Shown here: positions 18,189 through 28,959 of the stretch, one piece after another
How the letters are laid out: the number at the start of each line of letters is the position of its first letter
How positions within the stretch are numbered: position 1 is the stretch's first letter
From: Vreelandella arcis
GTDB lineage: Bacteria; Pseudomonadota; Gammaproteobacteria; Pseudomonadales; Halomonadaceae
Reading direction: 5' to 3'
Assembly (NCBI RefSeq): GCF_900103865.1
Contig: NZ_FNII01000004.1
Coordinates: 124,001-188,000 of the forward strand
Length of the DNA: 64,000 bases
Program-made: the position numbers and the translations under genes
The notes under the pieces: generated by a model
Seen by the model: only the letters and a program-made list of their open reading frames with translations
Told to the model about the DNA's origin: nothing
Database searches by the model: none

Positions 18189-19085
18189 ATGGCGCTGACG
18201 ACCGGAAAACCCTCGGCGCGGCGACAGGGATTCGAGCTGGCGATGATGTCGCCAGCGCTTTTTCTGCTCGCCCTGATCACGCTGGTCCCGTTCTTCTCGA
18301 TCATCTGGATGAGCTTCAATGATGTCAGCCTGATGGGCGGGCTGGCCTTCGAGTTCTCGGGCCTCGACAACTGGCAGCGGGTGTTCACGGATCCGGACAT
18401 CCGCTCCAGCTGGCTGATCAGCCTGGTCTACTTCCTGGCCACGGTGGGCCTGGAGATGGTCATCGGCACCGTGATGGCGCTGCTGGTTTATAGCCTAACG
18501 CGGGGCAGCAACATCATCATCTCGCTGCTGTTGATCCCGATGTTCATCGCCCCGGTGATCGTCGGGCTGCTGGGGCGTTTCATGCTTGACCCCAGCCATG
18601 GCCTGTATGCCTGGCTACTCAATGAAACCGGCCTGTTCGACGGCAACATCCTGGGCAGCGTGGGTTCCGCGATGGTCGCGGTCATCCTCATGGACGTCTG
18701 GGAATGGACGCCGCTGGTCGCGCTGATCGTCCTCGCGGGGCTCGCCTCGGTGCCCGAGGACACCCTGGAAGCGGCCGAGATGGACGGCGCCAAGTACGGC
18801 CAGAAACTGCTCTATATCATCCTACCGTCGATCTCCAACATCCTACTGGTGGCGCTGCTGATCCGCGCCATGGACGCGATTCGCTTCTTCGCGATCATCT
18901 TCATCACCACCAACGGCGGGCCCGCGGATTCCACCAAGATCATCCCCATTAGGCTCTACGACATCGCCTTCCGGTTCTTTGATTTGGGCTATGCCGCCGC
19001 GGTGGGCATCACCATGCTGGTGTTCTCGATAATGGTCGCTACGGCGTTCACGAAACTGCTCAAACGCCAGGAGACGAGTTCATGA
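18189..19085 (+). CDS. Polyol ABC transporter permease (first)
   Basis: A 298-aa inner-membrane protein with six predicted helices of the MalF-like CUT1 group. The EAA loop that docks with the ATPase is seen as EAAEMDGAKYGQKLLYIILP (about 195-214). It starts three bases after the binding-protein stop and its end overlaps the second permease by four bases. Confidence 0.9.
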   Translation: MALTTGKPSARRQGFELAMMSPALFLLALITLVPFFSIIWMSFNDVSLMGGLAFEFSGLDNWQRVFTDPDIRSSWLISLVYFLATVGLEMVIGTVMALLVYSLTRGSNIIISLLLIPMFIAPVIVGLLGRFMLDPSHGLYAWLLNETGLFDGNILGSVGSAMVAVILMDVWEWTPLVALIVLAGLASVPEDTLEAAEMDGAKYGQKLLYIILPSISNILLVALLIRAMDAIRFFAIIFITTNGGPADSTKIIPIRLYDIAFRFFDLGYAAAVGITMLVFSIMVATAFTKLLKRQETSS

Positions 19086-19912
19086 AAACCTCCAAACGCT
19101 GGCTGCCCCTCACGTTCAAAATCGCTCTGCTAACGCTCTTGCTGTTATGGACGCTGATACCGATCACCTGGATGGTGCTGTCCTCTTTCAAGCCAAACGA
19201 CATCATCACCGCCGGTACGCCACGCGTCTTCTTTACCCCAACTCTGGAGCATTACACCTCACTGTTCAGCAGCGGCAACAGCCTCTGGCCTTACCTGCTC
19301 AACAGCCTGTTCATCGCCGGGGTCTCGACGCTGATCGCCGTGGTGCTCGGCTGCATGGCCGGCTTCGGGCTGTCGCGGATCAGGATCAAGGGCAAGCAGC
19401 ACCTGGCCTTCTGGATCATCAGCACCCGTATGGCGCCGATCGCCGCGGTCATCGTGCCGCTGTACCTGCTGTTCCGTTACCTCTACCTACTCGACACCCA
19501 CGCCGGCCTGATCGTCGCCTACCTGAGTTTCAACCTGCCCTTCGCCATCTGGTTGATGACCGCGTTCTTCGACGACCTGCCTCTCGACCTGGAGGAGGCA
19601 GCGATGATCGACGGTGCCACCAAGCTCCAGGCGTTCCGCTACGTCGTGCTGCCACTGATGACCCCCGGGCTGGTGACCACCGCTATCCTGTGCTTCATCT
19701 TCGCCTGGAACGATTACGCCTTCGCCCAGACGTTTTCCGGGCCCAGCACGCAGACCATTCCCATTGCCGCGGCGCAGTTGCTGACCCAGACCGGCATCGA
19801 CTGGGGCAAGCTGCTGGCGATCGGCACCATCGTGGTCTGCCCGATGGCGATTGCCGGGCTGCTGGTCAAGCGCTGGCTGGTTCAAGGGCTGACCCTGGGC
19901 GCGGTGAAATAA
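19082..19912 (+). CDS. Polyol ABC transporter permease (second)
   Basis: A 276-aa MalG-like permease with six helices and an EAA loop EEAAMIDGATKLQAFRYVVLP (about 175-195). It should pair with the upstream permease to form the membrane channel. The start overlaps the preceding gene by ATGA; 72 bases separate it from the SDR gene. Confidence 0.9.
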   Translation: MKTSKRWLPLTFKIALLTLLLLWTLIPITWMVLSSFKPNDIITAGTPRVFFTPTLEHYTSLFSSGNSLWPYLLNSLFIAGVSTLIAVVLGCMAGFGLSRIRIKGKQHLAFWIISTRMAPIAAVIVPLYLLFRYLYLLDTHAGLIVAYLSFNLPFAIWLMTAFFDDLPLDLEEAAMIDGATKLQAFRYVVLPLMTPGLVTTAILCFIFAWNDYAFAQTFSGPSTQTIPIAAAQLLTQTGIDWGKLLAIGTIVVCPMAIAGLLVKRWLVQGLTLGAVK

Positions 19913-19984
19913 CTGGCCCTAAGACAACGGATCTACGGTAACGGCCCCGACAATAACGGCTCTACAATAAACAGGGAGACAACC

Positions 19985-20749
19985 ATGAACGTGATGTCAC
20001 AGTTCGATCTCAGCGGCAAGGTCGCCGTCGTCACCGGCGGTAACGGCGGGCTCGGAGAAGCATTCGCCCATGCGCTGGCCCAGGCCGGCGCTCAGGTCGC
20101 CATCGCCGCCCGTGGGCACGCGCGCAGCCTGGAAGTGGTCAAGGCCCTGCAGGACGCCGGGCACCGCGCCATGGCGGTGGAAGTCGACATTACCCAACCC
20201 GAAGCGGCTGACACCCTGCTCGACGAGGTCGAGGCCACCCTCGGCCCGGTCGATATCTTCCTCAACAACGCCGGCGCCTGCCAGCACGCGCCGGCGCTGG
20301 ATGTCACCCCAGAGCGCTGGCAGGACATCTTCAATATCAACGTCCACGGGCTCTGGTACTGCGCCCAGGCCGCCGGACGGCGGATGCAGTCGCGCGGCGG
20401 CGTGATCATCAATATTGGCTCGATCTCGGCGATGATCGTCAACCGCCCACAGATGCAGCCCGCCTACAACGCCTCCAAGGCCGCGGTGCATCAATTGACC
20501 AAGTCGCTAGCCGCAGAATGGGCCCCCTTCGGCATTCGCGTCAACGCGCTGGCTCCCGGCTACGTCAAAACCAGCATGGCGCCGGTCGACGACCCCAAGT
20601 TCAAACCACGCTGGATCGACGACGCGCCCATGCAGCGCGCCGCCACTCCCGAAGAGCTCGGCCCCACCATCGTCTATATGGCCAGTAATGCATCGAGTTT
20701 CATGACCGGCTCCATCGTCGTGGTGGATGGCGGCTACACCCTCTGGTAA
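19985..20749 (+). CDS. SDR-family polyol/sugar dehydrogenase
   Basis: A 254-aa short-chain dehydrogenase. The coenzyme turn is TGGNGGLG (residues 18-25), NNAGA follows near 90, and the active site is S(near 145)...YNASK (near 160-164). The block [20 protein letters not shown] is common in arabinitol/mannitol-type dehydrogenases. With the zinc enzyme at the head of the operon it gives two different oxidising enzymes for one transporter, so the operon may handle more than one polyol. AGGGAG precedes the ATG by six bases. Confidence 0.85.
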   Translation: MNVMSQFDLSGKVAVVTGGNGGLGEAFAHALAQAGAQVAIAARGHARSLEVVKALQDAGHRAMAVEVDITQPEAADTLLDEVEATLGPVDIFLNNAGACQHAPALDVTPERWQDIFNINVHGLWYCAQAAGRRMQSRGGVIINIGSISAMIVNRPQMQPAYNASKAAVHQLTKSLAAEWAPFGIRVNALAPGYVKTSMAPVDDPKFKPRWIDDAPMQRAATPEELGPTIVYMASNASSFMTGSIVVVDGGYTLW

Positions 20750-20789
20750 CCACAATTCGAGTAACCGCCCGAACCGCAAGGAACCCGAC

Positions 20790-21920
<1,131 letters not shown>

Positions 21921-21935
21921 AGGCTACGGCTGGCT

Positions 21936-22268
21936 TTACCCCACCTGGTGCTGTTTGAGCACGGCAAGGCTTTCCGCCTCGTTATCCGACACATCGGCTT
22001 TCTGCCGCGCGCCCGCTAAAACGTACCATTCGGCTTCCGTTAGGTAGCTTTCACACCAGCGGCCCAGCGCCAGCGCGGTATCGTCGCGGCTTTGCTCGCC
22101 ACTGCGAAACGCATTGGCCAGATGCAGCAGGTCTTGGCGTGCCGTTCGCGCACGAGCATCACCGCCGTGCACTTTGGAAAGCGGACAGCGTCGGTCATAG
22201 GCAGCGTTGGTTAAGGCGTATAACCAACGCTCCAACTCATGTGCTTGAATACCGCCATAAACGGCCAC
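21936..22268 (-). CDS. Hypothetical protein, 110 aa
   Basis: Not recognised. A soluble, mostly helical protein with GTG start at 22268 and GGGAG seven bases ahead. It has a patch of charged residues (HGGDARARTARQDLLHLANAF) and two tryptophan-rich helices (ELERWLYALTNAAYD and ALGRWCESYLTEAEWYVL). It lies 72 bases after the amidohydrolase gene in the same direction, and the polyol operon ends against it. Confidence 0.6.
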   Translation of the reverse strand: MAVYGGIQAHELERWLYALTNAAYDRRCPLSKVHGGDARARTARQDLLHLANAFRSGEQSRDDTALALGRWCESYLTEAEWYVLAGARQKADVSDNEAESLAVLKQHQVG

Positions 22269-22340
22269 GCATCAACTCCCTGCCCTGTTAAAAGGGCGTT
22301 AGCCTGCCCGAATTGTCTTCGGCTATCAACTGGCTACGTC

Positions 22341-23378
22341 TTAACTTATACCCTGTTTAAAGCCTTGTAGCACATTGACCACATTGATACCAATGTCATC
22401 CACGGCATAGCCGCCTTCCATGAGCAATACCGTTGGCAAGTCGGCGCTTGAAAGGCGTTGGCCTAATATTTCAAAATCGCTGTTTTTAAAGGTAAAAGCG
22501 CTAATCGGATCGCCTTCGAAGATATCCACCCCGAGCGACACGATAAGCATGTCACACTGGGTCTGTTTAATTTGCCCTAAGGCGTTGTCCAGTGTGGCCA
22601 TCCAGGTGGCAACGCTGGTGCCCGGTGGCAACGGGTAATTGACGTTAAAGCCTTCCCCGCTTCCCAGCCCCGTTTCATCCGCATAGCCAAGATAGTACGG
22701 AAAAGTCACCTCGGGGTCGCCGTGCAGCGAGATAAACAGCACATCGTCGCGTTCATAAAAGATCTGCTGGGTACCGTTACCATGGTGAAAATCGACGTCT
22801 AAAATAGCCACGCGGCGTTTGCCTTGGTTCAACGCCCACTGAGCCGCCACGGCGGCATTGTTGAAAAAGCAGTAGCCGCCGAACTGATCCACCGCGGCGT
22901 GGTGCCCAGGCGGTCGGCAAAGACCATAGCTTGGCTCACCGGTGGCAAGCGTGTGCGATGTCGCACCCAAGGCGACATCTTTACTGGCCATGGCAGCTTC
23001 AAAGGTGCCCTCGGTGATAGAAGTTTCCGCCGCCAGGGCGTAATAGCCCAGCTTGCCACTCACCGTGTGAGGGATACGATCACCGCGCATCGTGCGAGCG
23101 GGCCAGATATTGGGAATCGCCTCGCCTTCGTGGCCAGCTGCTACCCATTCATGCCAACAGTCCGCTAAAAAGTTCACGTACCCGGCATCGTGTACCGCCA
23201 GCACCGGATCCAGTCCGTAGGACTTAGGCTCTCGCACTTCGCCCACCGCGGTTTTCTGGATGTGCTTTAACACCAGGTCAATGCGCTCGGGGCACTCGAA
23301 GGGAGCCACCAGCGTGCCGTCGTGCAGTTCTGTACGTGCTTGGCGCAATCGAGTGTTGTCTGAATGAAAAATGAGCAT
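22341..23378 (-). CDS. Histone-deacetylase-family amidohydrolase (acetylpolyamine amidohydrolase type)
   Basis: A 345-aa arginase/deacetylase-fold enzyme. Active-site features: the paired histidines in PPGHHA, zinc ligands in DVDFHHGNG (Asp, His), the second Asp in GVDIFEGDP, and the Gly-Gly-Tyr of EGGYA. Bacterial members remove acetyl groups from polyamines, acetoin-related compounds or small amides. The ATG at 23378 has AGGAG ahead; an upstream in-frame opening adds seven residues without reason. The substrate is inferred only at family level. Confidence 0.85.
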   Translation of the reverse strand: MLIFHSDNTRLRQARTELHDGTLVAPFECPERIDLVLKHIQKTAVGEVREPKSYGLDPVLAVHDAGYVNFLADCWHEWVAAGHEGEAIPNIWPARTMRGDRIPHTVSGKLGYYALAAETSITEGTFEAAMASKDVALGATSHTLATGEPSYGLCRPPGHHAAVDQFGGYCFFNNAAVAAQWALNQGKRRVAILDVDFHHGNGTQQIFYERDDVLFISLHGDPEVTFPYYLGYADETGLGSGEGFNVNYPLPPGTSVATWMATLDNALGQIKQTQCDMLIVSLGVDIFEGDPISAFTFKNSDFEILGQRLSSADLPTVLLMEGGYAVDDIGINVVNVLQGFKQGIS

Positions 23379-23405
23379 GATGTCTCCTGAAATCGCCAAA
23401 CGTCG

Positions 23406-23741
23406 TTAGCCCTGATCCGTGGCATTACACTCGCTAACCACCCGCGTTAACTCCCTTGAGCAGGGCCACTGAGTGGCCCATTCACGTTTTCGACTCGGCG
23501 TTTGGCGCTTCAACGCATATTCAGCGCGGCTGGCACTCGCCCGGTCGGGAAACGGCTGCGCCCCCAGCAAAGCTAACGGTGGGTTGGCCCGCGTAAAGCG
23601 CGCGCCTTTGCCCGTAACGTGGGCGCGGTAGCGCTTCGCCAAATCATTGGTGATACCCGCGTATGTCCCGCGCTGGCATTCGAGTAAATAAAGATACCAC
23701 TCGCCCTGCTGAACGGGCATGTTATTGACGTTAGGTGTCAC
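23406..23741 (-). CDS. GIY-YIG nuclease-domain protein (UPF0213/YhbQ type)
   Basis: A 111-aa single-domain protein. The catalytic face is visible: YLYLLEC...[16 protein letters not shown] (the GIY part reads TYAGIT) and KRxxSRxxALKxxR-like ARRR region. Small GIY-YIG proteins such as YhbQ are linked to DNA repair but poorly understood. The GTG start at 23741 overlaps the upstream gene by 11 bases; ATG at 23720 is an equally possible start. Confidence 0.8.
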   Translation of the reverse strand: MTPNVNNMPVQQGEWYLYLLECQRGTYAGITNDLAKRYRAHVTGKGARFTRANPPLALLGAQPFPDRASASRAEYALKRQTPSRKREWATQWPCSRELTRVVSECNATDQG

Positions 23742-26700
23742 CGTAAGCGCCTGCTTTTTCGTGGAGTGAATCGATGAACGCTACCAAGGCCTCCAGCGGC
23801 ATCGGTTTGGCCAATCCAAACCCCTGAAACGTATCGCACTGATAATCCAGCAAACGCTGATGCTGCTCAGCAGTTTCAACACCTTCGGCCACCACGTTCA
23901 AATCTAAATGATGCGCCATGGAAATGATGCCTTGCACAATCGCGGCATCGTTGTCGCTATGATCCAGCTCATTAATAAAGCTGCGATCGATTTTCACCGT
24001 GCTAATCGGCAAGTGCTTTAAGTAGCTAAGGCTTGAGAAGCCTGTGCCGAAATCGTCGATAGACACGCCGATTTGCATGCTGCGCAGCGCATGCAAGGTG
24101 TCAATGGCCGCCTCGGCATTCTCCATCAAAATCCCTTCGGTGAGCTCCAGCGCCAGTTGCTGAGGGGGCAGCCCGGTCGCCATTAGCGTTTGGCGCAACG
24201 TGGCAAGAAAGCTCGACCGCTGAAACTGCAGGGGCGATAAATTCACCGCGACGACAATATTGCCGCGCCCTTGCTCTGAGAGGGCCTGCATATCGCGGCA
24301 GGCACGATCCAACACCCATTCGCTGATCGGCATTATCTGCCCGGTGGCTTCGGCCAGCGGAATAAAACGCGCCGGTGAGATAAAGCCCTTGGTTGGGTGT
24401 CGCCAGCGCAGCAAGGCTTCAACGCCCGTCAACTGCCCGCGACGGTTAAGCAACGGCTGATAATACAGTTCAAACGCCTGACACTCGATGGCTTCCTGAA
24501 GGTCGTTGCGCAGGATCAACCGTTCGCTGGCGGTATCGGTGAACGCCTCGGTGAACCATTGGTAAGCATTGCGGCCTTGCTGCTTGGCTTTGTACATTGC
24601 CATATCTGCTTGTTGAATAAGCATTTGTGGCTCTAATGTGTCGTCTTGGCTGATGGCGATGCCCACGCTCGCCGTCAGGTATAACTCATGTCCTTCAATA
24701 CAATAGGGACGCGACAAGGCGGCCAACAGCTGCTCGGCGACGTCCACCACTTGGGTGTCATTGTCCACCCAGGAATGCAAAATGACGAATTCGTCGCCGC
24801 CTAGACGGGCCACCAGATGTTGCTCGCCCACTGCACTGAGTAGTCGTTGAGCAACGTCTTCCAGTACCCGGTCGCCAACGGCGTGCCCTAAATTGTCGTT
24901 GATGGGTTTGAAATCATCCAAATCAACAAACAACACCGCGACCCGCTGGTGTTGGCGCTGAGCAAACGCAAAGGCTTCGCTTAATTTATCCTCAAACAGC
25001 GACCGGTTGGGTAGTTGCGTTAGGTCATCGTGGGTTGCGAAGTAGGCAAGCCTTGCCTCAAAGGCTTTGTGCTCGGTGACGTCGTGCTGTACGCCAACGT
25101 AGTGGGTTAACTGTCCATCAGGATTGCGCACCGGTGCGATGTATAAATCATTCCAGAACAGACTGCCGTCTTTGCGATAATTGCGCAGCGTGACGTGAAT
25201 ATCGCGCTGCTCGCTTAAATGCTGGCGAATTAGCGCAACATCGGTCGGATCGGTTCCCGCGCCCTGCAAAAAACGACAGTTTTGACCCAGCACCTCGGCC
25301 TGGGCATAGCCGGTCATCATGGTAAAGGCCCGATTGGCGTAAACGATGGGCAGCTCTGGCTGGGTCGCATCGGCAATCAATATGCCGTTGACGCTCGCTT
25401 CCACGCAACGCTCCAGGGTGCGCAGCCGGGACTCTTGCTCGCGTTTTTCGGTGACTTCCTGAGCAATGCCATAAAGCCCCTGAATCTCACCGTCGATTAC
25501 GATCGGTAGATTAATCAAATCCATGATGTGGGGCCGGCCGGCGCGGTCACGAATCGTCAGCTCGTAGCGGATGATGCCGCCCTGCATCACCGTTTGAAAG
25601 CGCTGATTGATTGCCTCGCTGTCTTCTTCGAAGATGAAGGCATCGAAATGTTGGCCGACAATCTCGTCAATAGCGTAGCCGCTAATCGCCGCACAGGTGG
25701 CGTTCGCCGTGACAAACTGCCCCTGCTCATCAAGCGAGAAAACCGCATCAGGATGGTGGATAAATAACGAGCGGTAGCGCTGCTCGCTTTCCTCAAGCGA
25801 ACGCCGCACCTGAAAACGCTCCACGGCTAGCGCCATTAGCCCGGCGGCTTTGTCGATCAGCAAGGCATCACGCTCAGTAGGCACACCCGGTTGACCGTAG
25901 TAGGTCGCAAAGGTCCCCAACAGCTGCCCGCTGCTGCCCATTACCGGGCTCGACCAACAAGCCGCCAGCCCCGCTTGCCGGCTAACCTCGTGATACCCTT
26001 TCCAGCGCTCATCGCTTCCGATGCACTGGCAGACCACTTGGCGACGTTGATGGGCGGCGCTGCCGCACGCGCCGACAGCAGGGCCAATCGCGATCTGTTG
26101 AATGGCCTCGCGGAAGACCGCGGGCAGCCGTTCGCCCGCTGCCAAATTCAGGTGTGTTTTGGCGTTATTCGCCAGCATGATGGAACACAACGCGCCAGGC
26201 AGCTGGCGCTCAAGCAACCGGCAGAGGCTTTCCAGTATATCGTCAAGGGGCGCTTCTTGAGCGATCATCCGCTGGATATGCTGCTGATCCTCAAGGTTTT
26301 GCCGCGCCTCTGCGAGTTCTTTTGCCCGAGCGGCACTGGCCCCGACCAACCCCAGGCTAAAAGCCAACAAACCGCTCAGCATCAGCCCCGCCATGGCCAC
26401 CAACACAGGTACAAAACCGGCCAAATACCAGTTGTAATGACTGCCCGGTAACGCCTGGAGCTGCAGGCTAACGCCACCGGGCAGGCCCGCGTGCCGCGTC
26501 GCTAATACCATTCCAGGATGTAAATCGGTGTCCGCCTGGAACCCCGGCGGTTGAAGCATCAGCAGAGGCGTATCGCCGCGGCTGATGTTGACTTGAAATG
26601 GCCCAAGCTCCAGGCGCAAATCATTATCCAGCAGCACGGCTAGATCGAGGCTCGCCACGAATTGTTGAGCCCGCTGGCCGACAGGCATCGCCACAAACGC

Positions 26701-27753
26701 CAAACTGGGCGTTTGTGGGTCGGAAATCACCACCCACGGTCGATCAAAGGGAACCGCCAGCCAATCCTGTACCGACGGCTTATCAAGCTGCTGCAGAAGC
26801 CACGCCCGGCTACTTGAGGTGCGTTCATGGGTCCAGATGGGGCTCAAGCCTTCATCGACCAGGGCCATCGCCTGCAGGCTTGGCGTATCGCGTAAATAGC
26901 GCTGCCCATCCAGCGTAAGCAGATCTCGATCGAAGGCGCTGGGAGCGGCTTCGATGCGTTCAGCCATACGTTGTAAAAGGCGCTGACGCGAAGTCACCGC
27001 CTTTTCGGCGTTCAACTGCACATTGTCCAGCAGGTACATGGCCTGCTGCTGAGTATTGGTAAACTGCTGCAAGCTGAGCAACCACCAGACCACGAAGCTG
27101 GCAGCCACGCCAGCCAAACCTGATAGCGCCGTCAGCCGGCTAAGATTGAGCGGCTCGGATGAGCGACGAGCGTAAACCGCCACCATGGCCGACCCTAACA
27201 GCAGTGTGAACACCACCACGGCCACAGGCGATGAAGAAAATATCGGCTCATCCAGCTCAACCCCGATCCAGAGCCTCGCCAGCACTACGCCGCCAAACAG
27301 CCACAGCCCAAGCCCTACTGGCAACCATAACGCCCGTCGTTTAGAGGTTGACTGGCCCCAGCCTAAAGCCAGCGCCACCGCTAAAAGCACCAACCCCCCC
27401 AAGCTGGTCATACGCGCCTCGCCGGTGAGCCAGGAGGGCGATAATGAGCCGGAAAGCACATTGTGGACTAAGGTATACAGCGACAGCCCCGCGAGCCCCA
27501 CTGCACAAATCAGCCGGACGCTTCGCCAGCGCTGCAGGGCGGCAAGTACCCCAACGCTTGCCAGGCAGGTGGCAACGGCGGCGTCCGGCACCAGAGCAAC
27601 CGTAAACAGCGAGTGCGCATCGGCTACCCCCAACACAGCGCCCACCACCCCCATCAGCACTAGCGTGGCGACGGCCATTAACAGCAGCGTATCTAACGCA
27701 AGGTCGCGGGCGTTGATTGGCACGGTGACATCATCTCCCTGCTTTTTTGTCAT
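23731..27753 (-). CDS. Multi-sensor diguanylate cyclase/phosphodiesterase with LOV, PAS and GAF domains
   Basis: A 1340-aa membrane sensor. From the N-terminus: about seven membrane helices (15-235, MASE-like), a periplasmic CHASE-like part (about 240-440), a helix near 445-472, GAF (about 505-650), PAS (about 660-770), a second PAS that is a LOV domain (about 785-895), GGDEF (about 905-1065) and EAL (about 1085-1330). The LOV motif GQNCRFLQ with downstream [11 protein letters not shown] and VGVQ has the flavin-binding cysteine, asparagines and glutamine. Cyclase motif GGDEF and phosphodiesterase motif EAL are intact; the RxxD inhibitory site is missing. ATG 27753 is preferred to TTG 27756. 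Confidence 0.92.
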   Translation of the reverse strand: MTKKQGDDVTVPINARDLALDTLLLMAVATLVLMGVVGAVLGVADAHSLFTVALVPDAAVATCLASVGVLAALQRWRSVRLICAVGLAGLSLYTLVHNVLSGSLSPSWLTGEARMTSLGGLVLLAVALALGWGQSTSKRRALWLPVGLGLWLFGGVVLARLWIGVELDEPIFSSSPVAVVVFTLLLGSAMVAVYARRSSEPLNLSRLTALSGLAGVAASFVVWWLLSLQQFTNTQQQAMYLLDNVQLNAEKAVTSRQRLLQRMAERIEAAPSAFDRDLLTLDGQRYLRDTPSLQAMALVDEGLSPIWTHERTSSSRAWLLQQLDKPSVQDWLAVPFDRPWVVISDPQTPSLAFVAMPVGQRAQQFVASLDLAVLLDNDLRLELGPFQVNISRGDTPLLMLQPPGFQADTDLHPGMVLATRHAGLPGGVSLQLQALPGSHYNWYLAGFVPVLVAMAGLMLSGLLAFSLGLVGASAARAKELAEARQNLEDQQHIQRMIAQEAPLDDILESLCRLLERQLPGALCSIMLANNAKTHLNLAAGERLPAVFREAIQQIAIGPAVGACGSAAHQRRQVVCQCIGSDERWKGYHEVSRQAGLAACWSSPVMGSSGQLLGTFATYYGQPGVPTERDALLIDKAAGLMALAVERFQVRRSLEESEQRYRSLFIHHPDAVFSLDEQGQFVTANATCAAISGYAIDEIVGQHFDAFIFEEDSEAINQRFQTVMQGGIIRYELTIRDRAGRPHIMDLINLPIVIDGEIQGLYGIAQEVTEKREQESRLRTLERCVEASVNGILIADATQPELPIVYANRAFTMMTGYAQAEVLGQNCRFLQGAGTDPTDVALIRQHLSEQRDIHVTLRNYRKDGSLFWNDLYIAPVRNPDGQLTHYVGVQHDVTEHKAFEARLAYFATHDDLTQLPNRSLFEDKLSEAFAFAQRQHQRVAVLFVDLDDFKPINDNLGHAVGDRVLEDVAQRLLSAVGEQHLVARLGGDEFVILHSWVDNDTQVVDVAEQLLAALSRPYCIEGHELYLTASVGIAISQDDTLEPQMLIQQADMAMYKAKQQGRNAYQWFTEAFTDTASERLILRNDLQEAIECQAFELYYQPLLNRRGQLTGVEALLRWRHPTKGFISPARFIPLAEATGQIMPISEWVLDRACRDMQALSEQGRGNIVVAVNLSPLQFQRSSFLATLRQTLMATGLPPQQLALELTEGILMENAEAAIDTLHALRSMQIGVSIDDFGTGFSSLSYLKHLPISTVKIDRSFINELDHSDNDAAIVQGIISMAHHLDLNVVAEGVETAEQHQRLLDYQCDTFQGFGLAKPMPLEALVAFIDSLHEKAGAYGDT

Positions 27754-27781
27754 CAATCTCTAGCGTGAAAACGCCAGTTCG

Positions 27782-28279
27782 CTAGTCGTGAACGTCCTTT
27801 ATGTTTCTCAGTTGCTGCTTCGTCTGCTCCAACGCCTCTAATGCCTGCGACCGTTCGTCGTCGGCTTTCCCCGCCGCTTGCCGGGCATACATCAGTTCGC
27901 TTTCTAGGCGATTATTACGGTATATCGGCAGCAAAGAGATTTGTGTGAGGCGTTCGTCGTCAACGGTCAGCCGAGCCGCGCAACTCAGCACCGGAATATC
28001 GTCATGATGAACCGAACGAAGCACTAAGTGTACTTCATCAACACGTCCCATGGTCGCCATACGAAAGGCAAAGAGACCTAAGTAAACCACGCGTGACGCC
28101 GGGTCAAAGAGCCCGCTGGCAAGCTGACCAATCAGCGCGGAGGACGGCCGCCCTATCCACTCGGCTAACTGAGCATTGCAGGCGTACACGACTCCCTGTG
28201 CATCGACCAGTAACTGTCCCGTCGGCGCGTGTTCCCACCAGGATCCACACGCTGTTAGTTCAGATGGGTTTGTAGTCAT
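27782..28279 (-). CDS. Small PAS-domain protein with coiled-coil tail
   Basis: A 165-aa cytosolic protein: one PAS domain (about 12-115, GQLLVDAQGVVYACNAQLAEWIGRP...) and a C-terminal coiled coil (about 125-160, ESELMYARQAAGKADDERSQALEALEQTKQQL). No catalytic domain is attached, so it may act as an anti-sigma/phosphatase-type or adaptor sensor. It stands 28 bases upstream of the LOV-GGDEF-EAL gene in the same direction and may belong to the same signalling unit. An ancient truncation of a larger sensor is also possible. Confidence 0.8.
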   Translation of the reverse strand: MTTNPSELTACGSWWEHAPTGQLLVDAQGVVYACNAQLAEWIGRPSSALIGQLASGLFDPASRVVYLGLFAFRMATMGRVDEVHLVLRSVHHDDIPVLSCAARLTVDDERLTQISLLPIYRNNRLESELMYARQAAGKADDERSQALEALEQTKQQLRNIKDVHD

Positions 28280-28595
28280 AAGGAGACACAGTTCATAAAG
28301 ATGCCTTGAGTCGCGGGGAGAGAAGGGGCGGCAATGCTACTAGTGTGAACCACGTAAACTCAGGCTACTAAGCCATTCGATTTAATTAAATACGATGAGA
28401 ATAGAGCCAAACTAAACGCTGAGCCGCACTCATACACTGGAAACAGCCTACGCTATACCGACTGCTGCGTCGCTATTACGGTTTTGTTTCGGTTTACGCG
28501 GTAAGTTAGGTATAGTGGCTGGGCAATAACATCAGACAGACGGAGTACGAATCACGATCGATCATTCTTTCCAAATTGCAGTGGAGGTTCTCCCT
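28280..28595. promoter_or_regulatory. Divergent region between the PAS gene and a small hypothetical gene
   Basis: A 316-base gene-free stretch. A TATAGT element near 28514 is followed about 75 bases later by the GGAGG and ATG of the + strand gene and could be its -10. No clear repeat or operator was seen. Confidence 0.35.
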
Positions 28596-28907
28596 ATGAA
28601 GGTCTACAAACCGGAATGGCAGTGCACGTTTAGCGTAAACGAAGGCGCGGAAGAATCAGCTAGCTGGAAAGAGAGAATCGCGTGGCGTCTCAGGGGGTTC
28701 GCGGATCGGCTAGAGGGCGGTGGTCGCACGATAAAAATTGATTATCGCGTCACGCCGACGATTAGCTCGCAAGAAGTTGATACTTGTTTAGGTAAAGGCT
28801 TTGAAGTGACCCAGCGCTTGCTGACCCAATTGGCCCAACAGCAAGCCTGTGAAGATGTAATGCGCCATGCCAAGGCTGAGTTATACGTAGAAGATCATCA
28901 GCATTGA
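28596..28907 (+). CDS. Hypothetical protein, 103 aa
   Basis: Not recognised. A soluble protein (MKVYKPEWQCTFSVNEGAEES...) with GGAGG eight bases before the ATG. Residues 30-43 hold ERIAWRLRGFADRLEGG, a short arginine-rich amphipathic segment, followed by a beta-like stretch (TIKIDYRVTPTI) and helices. The GTG at 28581 is in frame but part of the ribosome-binding region. A hairpin terminator follows. Confidence 0.65.
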   Translation: MKVYKPEWQCTFSVNEGAEESASWKERIAWRLRGFADRLEGGGRTIKIDYRVTPTISSQEVDTCLGKGFEVTQRLLTQLAQQQACEDVMRHAKAELYVEDHQH

Positions 28908-28920
28908 CACGGTAACACCC

Positions 28921-28949
28921 GTCCCACCCGGCGCCATGCGGGGTGGGAC
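28921..28949. terminator. Hairpin between convergent genes
   Basis: A nine-base stem GTCCCACCC/GGGTGGGAC (28921-28929 and 28941-28949) between a + strand and a - strand gene, followed by CACCTACCTTTCT. It could serve both directions, though the T-run is weak. Confidence 0.55.
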
Positions 28950-28959
28950 ACCTACCTTT

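Noticed and set aside
27185-27763. A 192-aa + strand frame rich in Ser/Thr/Pro
   Set aside because: It is the antisense of the membrane part of the LOV-GGDEF-EAL gene and shows no protein-like features.
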